DNA of 37,143 bases from Betaproteobacteria bacterium (GTDB lineage Bacteria; Pseudomonadota; Gammaproteobacteria; Burkholderiales; Rhodocyclaceae), in contig VEPL01000038.1 in NCBI GenBank assembly GCA_012026885.1, forward strand, positions 1-37,143, in the 5' to 3' direction. This document shows, piece after piece, positions 8,646 to 17,928 of this stretch; the stretch's first letter is position 1, and every line of letters begins with the position of its first letter. The notes under the pieces are model-generated. The model was given only the letters and a program-made list of their open reading frames with translations, was not told the DNA's origin and searched no databases. The position numbers and the translations under genes were made by a program.

Positions 8646-8651
8646 ATTCTA
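8646..8651 (-). promoter_or_regulatory. -10 element of the tRNA-Pro/tRNA-Arg transcript
   Basis: TAGAAT on the minus strand ends 15 bases before the tRNA-Pro 5' end and is followed by a GC-rich discriminator, as in many stable-RNA promoters. The -35 is weak (TGGTGC at 17 bases). Confidence 0.5.
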
Positions 8652-8708
8652 CCATCGCGCAAAAAACCGCACCAGATCAAAGCCCTTTTCCCGCAGCCGA
8701 AACTTTCC

Positions 8709-8737
8709 TTGCAGCCCTTCCGGCTTTCTGATATTTA
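8709..8737 (+). promoter_or_regulatory. putative dksA promoter
   Basis: TTGCAG (8709-8714), 17 bases, then TATTTA (8732-8737) preceded by TG one base upstream, an extended -10. It is about 35 bases before the dksA ATG. The -10 match is partial. Confidence 0.45.
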
Positions 8738-8771
8738 ATCGCCTTTTTCGTCAAACGGACGCACGCGCAAC

Positions 8772-9197
8772 ATGGCTGAAGAACTTCTGCACAAACACTT
8801 CCCGCCCTACCAGCCGAAGGCCGGGGAGGAGTACATGAGCGCCAAGCAGCTCGCCCATTTCCGCAAGATCCTCGAGACGCTGAAGAAGGAACTCAGCGAG
8901 GACATCGATCGCACGGTTCATACGATGCAGGACGAAGCGACGGTCTTCGCAGACCCGAATGACCGGGCCAGCCAGGAAACCGACATCGCCATCGAACTCC
9001 GCAACCGCGACCGCGAGCGCAAGCTGATCAAGAAGATCGACGAGACGCTGGGGCGCATCGAAGCCGGTGATTACGGTTTCTGCAACAAGTGCGGGGTCGA
9101 GGTTGGCATCAAGCGCCTCGAGGCGCGCCCGACCGCCACGCTATGCATCGACTGCAAGACGCTCGAGGAAATGAAGGAACGCCAGATGGCAAAATGA
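8772..9197 (+). CDS. dksA: RNA polymerase-binding transcription factor DksA
   Basis: A 141-residue protein that enters the RNA polymerase secondary channel and, with ppGpp, tunes rRNA and amino-acid promoters. Seen: the coiled coil with its tip DPNDRA (D61, D64, A66) and the C4 zinc finger C104-x2-C107 and C125-x2-C128. The ATG at 8772 keeps the conserved PYQPKAGEEYM segment that E. coli DksA also has, but no Shine-Dalgarno precedes it. A strong GGAGG lies five bases before an in-frame ATG at 8835 (M22), so a shorter 120-residue form may also be made. The gene converges with pnp, with a terminator between. Confidence 0.96.
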   Translation: MAEELLHKHFPPYQPKAGEEYMSAKQLAHFRKILETLKKELSEDIDRTVHTMQDEATVFADPNDRASQETDIAIELRNRDRERKLIKKIDETLGRIEAGDYGFCNKCGVEVGIKRLEARPTATLCIDCKTLEEMKERQMAK

Positions 9198-9241
9198 CGG
9201 CGTCCGTCCCGCCTGCGGTCGACGCGCCGGAAGAGCCAAAA

Positions 9242-9269
9242 ACAAAGGGCACCGCGAGGTGCCCTTTGT
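9242..9269. terminator. bidirectional terminator between dksA and pnp
   Basis: A perfect 12-bp stem (9242-9253 with 9258-9269) with the GNRA loop GCGA. On the minus strand it runs straight into TTTTT, a good intrinsic terminator for pnp. On the plus strand the T-run is short, so it ends dksA less strongly. Confidence 0.9.
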
Positions 9270-9308
9270 CATTCCCGATTGGCCCCGACGCAGCGGGGCC
9301 GGACCGGG

Positions 9309-11450
9309 TTATTGCTGTTGCTGTTGCTGTTGCTGGGCAACGCCTTCGGCCGGCGCCGCCTGCTCGACGGCGGCTGCCTTCATCGACAGCTTGACGCGGC
9401 CGCGGTCGTCGGTCTCGAGGACCTTGACGCGCACGACCTGGCCTTCCTTGACGTAATCCTCGACCTTGTTGACCCGCTCCTGGGCGATCTGGGAGATGTG
9501 CAGCAGGCCGTCCTTGCCCGGCAACAACTGGACGATGGCGCCGAAGTCGAGGATCTTGAGCACAGTGCCGTCGTAGATCTTGCCGATCTCGACTTCCGCC
9601 GTGATGTCGTCGATACGCTTGCGCGCCGCGGCAGCAGCCTCGCCGGACGTCGACGCGATGGTGATGGTACCGTCGTCCTGGATGTCGATGGTGGTGCCGG
9701 TTTCCTCGGTGATCGAACGGATCACGGCGCCGCCCTTGCCGATCACGTCGCGGATCTTTTCCGGATTGATCTTGAAGGTATAGAGGCGCGGTGCGTAGGC
9801 CGACATTTCCTCGCGGTGGCCGCCGACGGACTCCTGCATCTGGCCGAGGATATGCAGGCGGGCATCCTTGGCCTGGGCCAGCGCGACCTGCATGATTTCC
9901 TTGGTGATGCCCTGGATCTTGATGTCCATCTGCAGCGCCGTGATGCCGCCGGTGGTGCCCGCGACCTTGAAGTCCATATCGCCGAGGTGATCCTCGTCGC
10001 CGAGGATGTCGGTGAGCACGGCAAAGCGGTTGCCGTCCTTGATCAGGCCCATGGCGATGCCGGCGACGTGCGCCTTGAGCGGCACGCCGGCATCCATCAG
10101 CGCCAGACAGCCGCTACATACGGAAGCCATCGACGACGAGCCGTTGGACTCGGTGATTTCCGAAACCACGCGCATCGAGTAGGAGAAGTCCTCCGGCTTC
10201 GGCAGCACGGCCAGGAGCGCGCGCTTGGCGAGGCGGCCGTGGCCGATTTCGCGGCGCTTCGGCGAGCCGACGCGGCCGCATTCGCCGGTGGCGTACGGAG
10301 GCATGTTGTAGTGGAGCATGAAGCGGTCGCGGTACTCGCCGGCGAGCGCATCGATGATCTGCTCGTCACGGTTGGTACCCAGCGTGGCGACGGCCAGCGC
10401 CTGGGTTTCGCCGCGGGTGAACAATGCCGAGCCATGGGTGCGCGGCAGGACGCCGGTACGCATGGTGATCGGGCGGACGGTACGGGTATCGCGGCCGTCG
10501 ATGCGCGGCGCGCCCGACAGGATGCGTCCGCGGACGATCGCCGCTTCCATCTCGAAGAACAGGTTGCCGACCGTGTTGGCATCCGGCGCCCCGTCCCCGC
10601 CAGAGCACAGCGCGGCGACGGCCTCGGCGGACAATGCCTTGACGGTCTGGCTGCGCGCCTGCTTCGAGGTGATGCTGTACGCCTCTTCCAGCTTGGCGCC
10701 GACAACATCCTTCAGGCGGGCGACCAGCGCCTCGTCCTTGGCCGGGGCCTGCCAGTCCCATTCCGGCTTGCCGGCTTCCTCGACGAGGGCATTGATGGCG
10801 TCGATGGCCTTGCGCATTTCGGTGTGGCCGAAGACCACGGCGCCGAGCATGATGTCTTCCGACAACTGGTCGGCCTCGGATTCGACCATCAGCACGGCGG
10901 CCTCGGTGCCGGCAACGACGAGGTCGAGCTGGCTGTCCTTGAGCTGGCTCAGGGTCGGGCAGAGGACGTACTGGCCATCGATGTAGCCGACGCGGGCGGC
11001 GCCGATCGGGCCGGCAAACGGGATGCCGGAGACGGCAAGCGCGGCCGAGGCGCCGATCATCGCGGGAATGTCGGAGTCGATTTCCGGATTCAGCGACATC
11101 ACGGTGGCGACGACCTGGACTTCGTTGTAGAAGCCATCCGGAAACAGCGGGCGGATCGGGCGGTCGATCAGGCGCGAGGTCAGGATCTCCTTCTCGGACG
11201 GACGTCCTTCGCGCTTGAAGAAACCACCGGGGATACGGCCGGCGGCGTAGGTCTTTTCCTGGTAATCGACGGTCAGGGGGAAGAAATCCTGTCCGGGCTT
11301 GGCGCTCTTGGCACCGACGACGGTCACGAGCACGACCGTTTCTTCCATCGACACCAACACGGCGCCGCCGGCCTGACGGGCGACTTCGCCGGTCTCGATG
11401 GTGACCTGATGGTCGCCGTAGGCGAAGGTCTTTTTCACGACGTTGAACAT
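9309..11450 (-). CDS. pnp: polyribonucleotide nucleotidyltransferase (PNPase)
   Basis: A 713-residue phosphorolytic 3'-5' exoribonuclease of the degradosome. Domain order: RNase PH 1, PNPase helical domain, RNase PH 2, KH ([20 protein letters not shown]) and S1 ([20 protein letters not shown]). After S1 the protein ends in a run of eight glutamines encoded by four perfect CAGCAA units. The start has AGGA about six bases upstream. A weak own promoter may lie in the rpsO-pnp gap (TTGCAC at 11519-11524, 18 bases, TGTAAG). The gene follows rpsO, as in E. coli, with a terminator between that must be partly read through. Confidence 0.98.
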   Translation of the reverse strand: MFNVVKKTFAYGDHQVTIETGEVARQAGGAVLVSMEETVVLVTVVGAKSAKPGQDFFPLTVDYQEKTYAAGRIPGGFFKREGRPSEKEILTSRLIDRPIRPLFPDGFYNEVQVVATVMSLNPEIDSDIPAMIGASAALAVSGIPFAGPIGAARVGYIDGQYVLCPTLSQLKDSQLDLVVAGTEAAVLMVESEADQLSEDIMLGAVVFGHTEMRKAIDAINALVEEAGKPEWDWQAPAKDEALVARLKDVVGAKLEEAYSITSKQARSQTVKALSAEAVAALCSGGDGAPDANTVGNLFFEMEAAIVRGRILSGAPRIDGRDTRTVRPITMRTGVLPRTHGSALFTRGETQALAVATLGTNRDEQIIDALAGEYRDRFMLHYNMPPYATGECGRVGSPKRREIGHGRLAKRALLAVLPKPEDFSYSMRVVSEITESNGSSSMASVCSGCLALMDAGVPLKAHVAGIAMGLIKDGNRFAVLTDILGDEDHLGDMDFKVAGTTGGITALQMDIKIQGITKEIMQVALAQAKDARLHILGQMQESVGGHREEMSAYAPRLYTFKINPEKIRDVIGKGGAVIRSITEETGTTIDIQDDGTITIASTSGEAAAAARKRIDDITAEVEIGKIYDGTVLKILDFGAIVQLLPGKDGLLHISQIAQERVNKVEDYVKEGQVVRVKVLETDDRGRVKLSMKAAAVEQAAPAEGVAQQQQQQQQ

Positions 11451-11532
11451 GTACTTCCTTTCACTCTCATCACATTTAACAACGATAACAACGACTTACA
11501 ACTCGACAAAGAACAACGGTGCAACTAGAAAG

Positions 11533-11563
11533 CAAAAAGCGGCCGGGAAACTTCCGGGCCGCT
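11533..11563 (-). terminator. intrinsic terminator after rpsO
   Basis: On the minus strand AGCGGCC pairs with GGCCGCT and, inside a C-C mismatch, GGAA pairs with TTCC; the stem is followed by TTTTT (11533-11537). It lies 22 bases after the rpsO stop and 87 bases before pnp. Partial read-through would set the rpsO/pnp ratio, as in E. coli. Confidence 0.85.
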
Positions 11564-11585
11564 CTTGCGTGGCATCGACCGCCGC

Positions 11586-11855
11586 TTACTTGCGCAGGCC
11601 GAGGCGGGTGATCAGCGTGCGATAGCGCTCGACGTCCTTGCCCTTCAGGTAGTCGAGCAGCTTGCGGCGCTGGGAGACCAGGCGCAGCAGGCCGCGACGC
11701 GAATGGTGATCCTTGGTGTGCTCCTTGAAGTGCGGCTGCAGGTCATTGATGCGCGCGGACAGCAGCGCGATCTGCACTTCCGGGGATCCGGTGTCTCCCG
11801 TGGACTGGGCATATTCGGCAACGATGCCGGCCTTCTGTTCGGTGTTGATAGCCAT
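11586..11855 (-). CDS. rpsO: 30S ribosomal protein S15
   Basis: An 89-residue protein, the standard S15 length, that binds the central domain of 16S rRNA. The sequence [35 protein letters not shown] and the end ITRLGLRK are diagnostic. A purine-rich GAGAGGG stands about eight bases before the ATG. A promoter with extended -10 lies just downstream of truB. Confidence 0.98.
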   Translation of the reverse strand: MAINTEQKAGIVAEYAQSTGDTGSPEVQIALLSARINDLQPHFKEHTKDHHSRRGLLRLVSQRRKLLDYLKGKDVERYRTLITRLGLRK

Positions 11856-11946
11856 TTCAAAACCCTCTCTGGTTAAAGCGACGCGGCCCCGGTTTGATAG
11901 AGCGAGCGCCCGGTGAAATATTTTCCGCGAAATGCGAAAGCTTAAA

Positions 11947-11952
11947 ATTATA
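11947..11952 (-). promoter_or_regulatory. extended -10 promoter of rpsO
   Basis: TGATATAAT on the minus strand, a perfect -10 with the TGn extension, starts a few bases after the truB stop. Any -35 would lie inside the last codons of truB and is weak, which an extended -10 can offset. It is about 90 bases before the rpsO ATG. Confidence 0.6.
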
Positions 11953-11956
11953 TCAC

Positions 11957-12865
11957 TCAAGCCGCCAATTGCACCAGGCGCTTGGGCCACAGACGACCAT
12001 CGGCACCGCGTTCCCCGATGCCGAGCAGGCGCTCCCCGTCGTAGGCGCGGAGGCGCCCCGCCATGCCGGGAGGCAAGTCGACCGGATTGCCGTGGCGGAA
12101 ACGCAACGCCGCTTCGCCGCTCAGGACGACAGCCGGCATCTCCCTGAGCAAGGCATCCACCGGCTGCAGGCATCGCAGGCGCGCATCTTCGTCGAGACCG
12201 GCAAGCGCATCGAGCGTCACCGCAGCATCCAGCCCGAGTTTTCCGACCGCCGTCCGCCGCAGCCCGCCCAGGTGTGCCCCGCAGCCGAGGGTGCGGCCGA
12301 TATCGGTAGCCAGCACGCGAATATAGGTACCCTTGCTGCAGGCGACCCGCAGGCGCAACGTCGATCCGCTGAATTCGAGCAGATCAATGCCATGGATGGT
12401 GACCGCACGTGCTGCGCGCTCGACGACCTCGCCCCGCCTCGCCAATTCATAGAGCGGACGGCCGTCGCGCTTGAGCGCCGAATGCATGGGTGGAACCTGC
12501 GCGATATTTCCGGTAAAGCGGGGCAGGACGCCGGAAATGGCGGTTTCATCGAGGTCGACCGCAGCCGTCGCGATCACCTCCCCCTCGGCATCCCCGGAAT
12601 CGGTCTCGCTGCCGAGCGCCAGCGTCGCTTCGTAGACCTTGTCGGCATCGAGCAGATCGGCGGCGAACTTCGTGGCCTCGCCGAAACACAGCGGCAGCAG
12701 GCCGCTGGCGAGCGGATCCAGGGTGCCGGTATGTCCACCCTTGGCTGCGGAGAAAAGCCGGCGAGCCTTCTGCAGCGCGTCGTTGGAGGTCATGCCGAGC
12801 GGCTTGTCGAGAAGCAGGACGCCATCGACCTGCTTCCAGGTCTTCTTGACCCTTGCTTCCTGCAT
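11957..12865 (-). CDS. truB: tRNA pseudouridine(55) synthase TruB
   Basis: A 302-residue enzyme that makes pseudouridine 55 in the T loop of tRNAs. Seen: the catalytic motif [16 protein letters not shown] with nucleophile D50, and [13 protein letters not shown] in the second half. It follows rbfA after six bases within the rimP-nusA-infB operon, the normal order. The rpsO promoter starts at its end. Confidence 0.97.
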   Translation of the reverse strand: MQEARVKKTWKQVDGVLLLDKPLGMTSNDALQKARRLFSAAKGGHTGTLDPLASGLLPLCFGEATKFAADLLDADKVYEATLALGSETDSGDAEGEVIATAAVDLDETAISGVLPRFTGNIAQVPPMHSALKRDGRPLYELARRGEVVERAARAVTIHGIDLLEFSGSTLRLRVACSKGTYIRVLATDIGRTLGCGAHLGGLRRTAVGKLGLDAAVTLDALAGLDEDARLRCLQPVDALLREMPAVVLSGEAALRFRHGNPVDLPPGMAGRLRAYDGERLLGIGERGADGRLWPKRLVQLAA

Positions 12866-12871
12866 CCGCGT

Positions 12872-13255
12872 TTATTCTTCGGGCGTCTGGTCGGACAAGG
12901 CGTTGGCCTGTTCGATCAGGCTCGACAGGCTGGCGCCGCGCTCCAGCGAACTGTCGTAGATGAAATGCAACTCGGGCAAGGTGTGGATATGGATGCGCCG
13001 CCCGAGTTCGCGGCGCAGGAACCCGGCCGCCCGCCGCAACCCCTGCTCGATATCGGCAAGATGCGCGCTGTCGAGGGTCGTGAAGAAGACCTTGGCATGC
13101 GCATAGTCGGGCGTCAGTTCGACCGCCGTCAGGCTGATCATGCCGACGCGGGGATCCTTGAGTTCGCTGCGGATGAGGTCGGCGAGGTCGCGCCTTACCT
13201 GCTCGGCGACGCGGTCGCTGCGCTGGAAGCCGCGAACGGGCTGCTTCTTCCTCAT
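12872..13255 (-). CDS. rbfA: 30S ribosome-binding factor A
   Basis: A 127-residue KH-fold protein needed for late 30S maturation and cold adaptation. Seen: [34 protein letters not shown] and ELHFIYDSS. GGGGAG precedes the start. It lies 40 bases after infB and six before truB. Confidence 0.97.
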   Translation of the reverse strand: MRKKQPVRGFQRSDRVAEQVRRDLADLIRSELKDPRVGMISLTAVELTPDYAHAKVFFTTLDSAHLADIEQGLRRAAGFLRRELGRRIHIHTLPELHFIYDSSLERGASLSSLIEQANALSDQTPEE

Positions 13256-13295
13256 GCCGCTCCCCGGCGCCCCACGCTGCCGCGAACCGCCGCCA

Positions 13296-15857
13296 TCACA
13301 GCGTCCGCGCCACTTCCTGGATCTCGTACACCTCGAGCTGGTCGCCTTCCTGGATGTCGTTGTTGCCCTTCAGCGACAGGCCGCACTCGAAGTTGGAACG
13401 GACTTCCTTGACATCGTCCTTGAAGCGCTTGAGCGAATCGAGTTCGCCATCCCACTGGACGACGTTGTCGCGGATCAGGCGGACGCGCGAGGCGCGCTTG
13501 ACGAAGCCTTCGAGGACGTAGCAGCCGGCGATGGCCCCGACCTTCGAGATGTTGAAGACCTGGCGGATCTCGACCATGCCCGTGACCTGCTCGCGCTTCT
13601 CCGGCGACAGCATGCCGGAAAGTGCTGCCTTCACTTCGTCGACCGCGTCGTAGATCACGTTGTAGTAACGGATATCGACGCCGAAGTTCTCGGCCACCTT
13701 GCGCGCACCGGCATCGGCCCGCGTGTTGAAGCCGATGATGACCGCACCTGACGCCTGCGCCAGGTTGACGTCGGATTCGCTGATGGCGCCGACCGCGCCG
13801 TGGATGATCTGGACGCGCACTTCCTCGTTGGACAGCTTGGCCAGCGTCTGGACCAGCGCTTCCTGCGAGCCCTGCACGTCGGCCTTGACGATCAGCGGCA
13901 GGGTCTTGACCTGGCCTTCTTCCATCTGCTGGAACATGCTTTCGAGCTTGGCCGCCTGCTGCTTCGCGAGCTTGACGTCGCGGAACTTGCCCTGGCGGAA
14001 GAGCGCGATTTCACGTGCCTTCTTCTCGTCGGCGAGCACGATGGCTTCCTCGCCGGCGGCGGGAACGTCGGACAGGCCGAGGATTTCTACCGGAATCGAC
14101 GGGCCGGCCTCGTTGATCGCTTTGCCGTTCTCGTCGAGCATGGCCCGCACGCGGCCGAAGACCTGGCCGGCCAGCACGACATCGCCGCGCTTGAGCGTAC
14201 CGGACTGGATGAGCATCGTCGCCACCGCACCGCGTCCCTTGTCGAGGCGGGCTTCGATGATCAGGCCCTTGGCCGGCGCGTCCTTCTGCGCGGTCAATTC
14301 GAGCACTTCGGCCTGGAGCAGCACCTGCTCGAGCAGTTCGTCGATACCCGTGCCCTTCTTGGCGGAAACCGGGCAGAACGGCGAATCACCGCCGTACTCT
14401 TCCGGGATGACCCCTTCGGCCACCAGTTCCTGCTTGACCCGTTCCGGGTTGGCATCCGGCTTGTCGATCTTGTTGACCGCCACCACGAGCGGCACACCGG
14501 CCGCCTTGGCGTGGTGGATCGCTTCCTTGGTCTGCGGCATGACGCCGTCGTCGGCAGCCACCACCAGGATGACGATGTCGGTCGCCTTGGCGCCGCGCGC
14601 GCGCATCGCGGTAAATGCCTCGTGACCCGGGGTATCGAGGAAGGTGATCATGCCGCGCCCGGTTTCGACGTGGTAGGCACCGATGTGCTGCGTGATCCCG
14701 CCCGCTTCACCGGCGGCCACCTTGGCGCGGCGGATATAGTCGAGCAGCGAGGTCTTGCCGTGGTCGACGTGGCCCATGACGGTGACGACCGGCGCCCGCG
14801 GCTCGAGCGGAACATCCTTGTGCTCCGCGCTTTCCTCGAGGAAGGCATCGGGATCGTCGAGCTTGGCGGCAACCGCCTTGTGGCCCATCTCCTCGACGAC
14901 GATCATCGCCGTTTCCTGGTCGAGCACCTGGTTGATGGTAACCATGGAGCCCATCTTCATCATCACCTTGATGATCTCGGTGGCCTTGATCGCCATCTTG
15001 TGGGCGAGGTCGGCAACCGAAATGGTCTCGGGCACATGCACCTCGCGCACGATCGGCTCGGTCGGCGCCTGGAAGCTGCCCTGGCCGTCGTCGGACTTGT
15101 GGTGCTTGCGGTGACCGTGGCGCCCGTCCTTCCAGCCGCTGGCACCGTCGGAGCCGCGCGTCTTGAGGCCGGGCTTCTTGTTGCGATCGTCAGCACGGCC
15201 GTTCGCGCCTTTCTTTTCCTTGCCGACGGCATCGGGCTTCTTGTGGAGCGTACCCTTCTCGGCGGGTGCCGGAGCCTGCGTGCGAACCTGGGCCGAAGCC
15301 TCCTGGCGCGCCTGCTCGGCCGCCTTGGCCGCGGCAGCGGCTTCCTCGGCCTCCTGGCGAAGGCGTGCCATCTCGGCCTCGCGCTCCTGCTTTTCCTTGA
15401 GCTCGCGCGCCTGGCGCTCGAGCAGATCGTGGTGACGACGATCCTCGTCATCGCGCACGCGCTGTTGCTTCTCGTCGACTACCGAAACCGGCGCCGGCGC
15501 GGGTGCGGGTGCCGCTACCGGCTCTGCTTCTGGCGCGGCAGCCTCGGCCGCCAGTTCGGCCGGATCACGCTTGACGAGGACGCGCTTCTTGCGCACCTCG
15601 ACCTGAACGGTGCGGGCGCGGCCCTGCGAATCAGTCGCCTTGATCTCGCTCGTCTGCTTGCGCGTCAGCGTGATCTTGGTTTTCGAGCCGTCGCCGTGGG
15701 AGCGGCGCAGGTAATCGAGAAGCTTGGTCTTGTCCTGGTCGGTCAGCGCGTCGCCAACCCCCTGCTTGCCGACACCGGCCTTGCCGAGCTGCTCGAGCAG
15801 CGCGGTTACGGGCATCTTGAGTTCGTCGGCGAATTGCGAAACGGTCGTTGCTGTCAT
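13296..15857 (-). CDS. infB: translation initiation factor IF-2
   Basis: An 853-residue GTPase that brings fMet-tRNA to the 30S subunit. Seen: two N-terminal IF2_N-type segments, a long charged, Ala/Pro- and Glu/Arg-rich linker (about 120-270), then the G domain with GHVDHGKT (about residue 360), [14 protein letters not shown] and SAKKGTG, and domains II to IV. The ATG at 15857 is chosen because GGAGG lies seven bases upstream; a longer reading from 15929 would overlap nusA by over 50 bases and adds no conserved residues. Confidence 0.98.
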   Translation of the reverse strand: MTATTVSQFADELKMPVTALLEQLGKAGVGKQGVGDALTDQDKTKLLDYLRRSHGDGSKTKITLTRKQTSEIKATDSQGRARTVQVEVRKKRVLVKRDPAELAAEAAAPEAEPVAAPAPAPAPVSVVDEKQQRVRDDEDRRHHDLLERQARELKEKQEREAEMARLRQEAEEAAAAAKAAEQARQEASAQVRTQAPAPAEKGTLHKKPDAVGKEKKGANGRADDRNKKPGLKTRGSDGASGWKDGRHGHRKHHKSDDGQGSFQAPTEPIVREVHVPETISVADLAHKMAIKATEIIKVMMKMGSMVTINQVLDQETAMIVVEEMGHKAVAAKLDDPDAFLEESAEHKDVPLEPRAPVVTVMGHVDHGKTSLLDYIRRAKVAAGEAGGITQHIGAYHVETGRGMITFLDTPGHEAFTAMRARGAKATDIVILVVAADDGVMPQTKEAIHHAKAAGVPLVVAVNKIDKPDANPERVKQELVAEGVIPEEYGGDSPFCPVSAKKGTGIDELLEQVLLQAEVLELTAQKDAPAKGLIIEARLDKGRGAVATMLIQSGTLKRGDVVLAGQVFGRVRAMLDENGKAINEAGPSIPVEILGLSDVPAAGEEAIVLADEKKAREIALFRQGKFRDVKLAKQQAAKLESMFQQMEEGQVKTLPLIVKADVQGSQEALVQTLAKLSNEEVRVQIIHGAVGAISESDVNLAQASGAVIIGFNTRADAGARKVAENFGVDIRYYNVIYDAVDEVKAALSGMLSPEKREQVTGMVEIRQVFNISKVGAIAGCYVLEGFVKRASRVRLIRDNVVQWDGELDSLKRFKDDVKEVRSNFECGLSLKGNNDIQEGDQLEVYEIQEVARTL

Positions 15858-15873
15858 GTGCCTGCCTCCCTGC

Positions 15874-17343
15874 TCACTCGAACCAGTGAGCGCGCGCCGC
15901 GAGAATGATTTCCTTGGCGCCTTCTTCATCGATACCGGTCATCTCGACCAGCTCGTCGACAGCCAGTTCGGCGAGGTCGTCACGATTCTTGACGCCCCCG
16001 GAAGCCAGTTTGGCCGCCAGCGTCCGCGTCATGCCCGCGAGAGCGAGCAAATCGTCGGCGACACCCTCGAGCTGTTCCTCGGTCACGATAGCCTCGGTCA
16101 GCAACACGTCGCGGGCGCGATCGCGCAACTCGTTGACGATATCCTCGTCTAGGCCATCGATCTCCAGCATCTCGGCGAGCGGCACGTAGGCGACTTCCTC
16201 GATGGTCGAGAATCCCTCCTCGATCAGCAGGTCGGCGAGTTCCTCGTCGATGTCCAGCTTCTCCATGAACAGGATGCGGGTCGCGGCGTGCTCAGCCTCG
16301 GATTTCTTGACCGATTCGTCCTGGGTCATCAGGTTGATGGTCCAGCCAGTCAGCTCGGATGCCAGGCGGACATTCTGGCCGCCGCGCCCGATGGCGATGG
16401 CGAGGTTGTCCTCGTCGACCACAACGTCCATCGCATGCTTGTCTTCATCGACGACGATCGACGACACCTCGGCCGGGGCCAGCGCCCCGATCACGAACTG
16501 CGCGGGATCGGCCGACCAGAGGACGATGTCGATGTTCTCGCCGCCGATCTCGTTGCGCACCGCCGTGACGCGTGAACCGCGGAGGCCGACGCAGGTACCG
16601 ATCGGATCGACGCGCGGGTCGTTCGACTTGACGGCGATCTTGGCGCGCAGGCCGGGGTCGCGCGCACAGGCCTTGAGCTCCATGAGGCCATCCTCGATTT
16701 CCGGCACTTCCAGGCCGAAGAGCTTGATCACGAATTCGGGGGCGGTGCGCGAGAGGATGATCTGCGGGCCGCGGGCACCGCGGTCGATGCGCAACAGGTA
16801 GGCCTTGACGCGATCGCCGATGCGCAGGTTCTCCTTGGGAATCATCTGGTCGCGCGGCAGCAGCGCCTCGATCTTGCCCGCCTCGATGATCGCGTTGCCG
16901 CGCTCCATGCGCTTGATGGTGCCGGAAACGACATGTTCCTTGCGCTCGAGGAAGTCGGCGAGGATCTGCTCGCGCTCGGCGTCGCGGATCTTCTGCAGGA
17001 TCACCTGCTTGGCGGCCTGGGCGCCGATGCGGCCGAAGTCGATCGGTTCGAGCGCTTCCTCGAGGAAATCGCCGACCTCGACCTCGGGATCGTCCTTCTG
17101 CGCGTCGGAAAGGGGAACCTGCAGGTACTCGTTGACATATTCGTCGTCGGCGACCACCTGCCAGCGGCGGAAGGACTCGAAATCCCCGGTGGCACGATCG
17201 ATGGCGACACGCACGTCGGCCTCGTCGTGGATCTGTTTCTTGGTCGCCGAGGCAAGCGCCAGTTCGAGCGCGGCGAAAACGATGTCCTTGGCGACGTTCT
17301 TTTCACGAGCCAGCGCGTCGACCAGCATCAGCATTTGGTTCAT
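15874..17343 (-). CDS. nusA: transcription termination/antitermination factor NusA
   Basis: A 489-residue RNA-polymerase-bound factor that promotes pausing, intrinsic termination and rRNA antitermination. Domain order: N-terminal polymerase-binding domain, S1 (about 135-200), KH1 and KH2 ([34 protein letters not shown]) and two C-terminal acidic repeats (from about 365 and 440), ending ARAHWFE. It sits between rimP and infB. It may control its own operon through the rimP leader hairpins (inference). Confidence 0.98.
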   Translation of the reverse strand: MNQMLMLVDALAREKNVAKDIVFAALELALASATKKQIHDEADVRVAIDRATGDFESFRRWQVVADDEYVNEYLQVPLSDAQKDDPEVEVGDFLEEALEPIDFGRIGAQAAKQVILQKIRDAEREQILADFLERKEHVVSGTIKRMERGNAIIEAGKIEALLPRDQMIPKENLRIGDRVKAYLLRIDRGARGPQIILSRTAPEFVIKLFGLEVPEIEDGLMELKACARDPGLRAKIAVKSNDPRVDPIGTCVGLRGSRVTAVRNEIGGENIDIVLWSADPAQFVIGALAPAEVSSIVVDEDKHAMDVVVDEDNLAIAIGRGGQNVRLASELTGWTINLMTQDESVKKSEAEHAATRILFMEKLDIDEELADLLIEEGFSTIEEVAYVPLAEMLEIDGLDEDIVNELRDRARDVLLTEAIVTEEQLEGVADDLLALAGMTRTLAAKLASGGVKNRDDLAELAVDELVEMTGIDEEGAKEIILAARAHWFE

Positions 17344-17363
17344 CGGTTAAATCTCCCAGTCCT

Positions 17364-17804
17364 TCAGTCGAATCGGGGCACCAGCCGTGCCTTCTCGATA
17401 TGTGCGAAATCCAGTTCCACGTCACCGCTTTCCATGCGCAGGCCAACCTTGCCGCCCGCGCACCCGAGCAGTTCGCCCTGGAAGTTGCGGCGGCCGTTCA
17501 GCGGGATGCGCAGCTTGATCTGGATGTCGTTCCCGGCGAAGCGCGCGAAATCGCTCTCCTTCTTGACCACCCGGTCCATGCCCGGCGACGAGATTTCGAG
17601 ACGGTCGAAATCGACGTTCTCGACCTCGAACAGCCGGGACAGCTGGTTCGAAACGCGGGCGCAGTCGTCGACATCGATGCCGCCTTCCTTGCCCGGCGCA
17701 TCCATGAAGACACGGATCGTGCGGCCGCGCGGCGACAGCTCGATATCGACGAGCTCGTAGCCAAGGCCCACGACCGTGGTTTCAATCAGCGCATTCAAAT
17801 CCAT
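17364..17804 (-). CDS. rimP: ribosome maturation factor RimP
   Basis: A 146-residue protein needed for 30S assembly. The start at 17804 gives MDLNALIETTVVGLGYELVDIE, the normal N-terminus; DCARVSNQLSRLFE and YVLEISSPGMDR-like LEISSPGMDR follow. There is no good Shine-Dalgarno before the ATG, and the U-run of a terminator-like hairpin ends only seven bases upstream, so every transcript that reaches rimP must read through that hairpin. First gene of rimP-nusA-infB-rbfA-truB. Confidence 0.96.
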   Translation of the reverse strand: MDLNALIETTVVGLGYELVDIELSPRGRTIRVFMDAPGKEGGIDVDDCARVSNQLSRLFEVENVDFDRLEISSPGMDRVVKKESDFARFAGNDIQIKLRIPLNGRRNFQGELLGCAGGKVGLRMESGDVELDFAHIEKARLVPRFD

Positions 17805-17810
17805 AGCCAC

Positions 17811-17835
17811 AAATAAAAAATGGGCGAAACGCCCA
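17811..17835 (-). terminator. terminator-like hairpin B in the rimP leader
   Basis: On the minus strand TGGGCG (17830-17835) pairs with CGCCCA (17821-17826) around TTT and is followed directly by TTTTTTATTT. This is a strong intrinsic terminator form placed seven bases before the rimP ATG. It lies between promoter and gene, so it looks like an attenuator rather than only the end of the rluB operon. Confidence 0.8.
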
Positions 17836-17841
17836 CTCCAG

Positions 17842-17868
17842 AAAAAAGTGCCTCGCCGGAATGGCGAG
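17842..17868 (-). terminator. terminator-like hairpin A in the rimP leader
   Basis: On the minus strand CTCGCC pairs with GGCGAG around a 5-base loop, then four bases (GCAC) and TTTTTT. The gap before the U-run makes it weaker than hairpin B. It could end rluB transcription, act as a first attenuator, or both. Confidence 0.65.
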
Positions 17869-17885
17869 TGGAACAAAACCCGTAG

Positions 17886-17914
17886 ATTATAACGACTTTG
17901 TCTCGCCCGGACAA
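17886..17914 (-). promoter_or_regulatory. promoter of the rimP-nusA-infB operon
   Basis: On the minus strand TTGTCC (17909-17914), a 17-base spacer and a perfect TATAAT (17886-17891). The predicted start is near 17879, upstream of both leader hairpins and just downstream of the rluB stop (17929). Confidence 0.7.
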
Positions 17915-17928
17915 TTGCCGTTCGCGCG

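Noticed and set aside
9312..9335. The TTGCTG repeat as an on/off phase-variation switch of pnp
   Set aside because: The unit is six bases, so gain or loss keeps the frame; it can only change the glutamine count.
9279..11528. A 749-codon plus-strand open frame antisense to pnp
   Set aside because: Shadow of the pnp codons; no domain recognised and it starts within the pnp terminator region.
11451..11537. Repeated GTTGTT-like words in the pnp leader as a protein-binding array
   Set aside because: Copies are irregular in spacing and sequence; no clear array. Kept only as a possible weak promoter in the pnp entry.
13800..15908. A 702-codon plus-strand open frame antisense to infB
   Set aside because: Shadow of infB; the Leu-rich part mirrors the Glu/Lys-rich IF-2 linker.
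15858..15929. Longer infB start at 15929
   Set aside because: It would overlap nusA by over 50 bases and add non-conserved residues; the ATG at 15857 has a good ribosome site.
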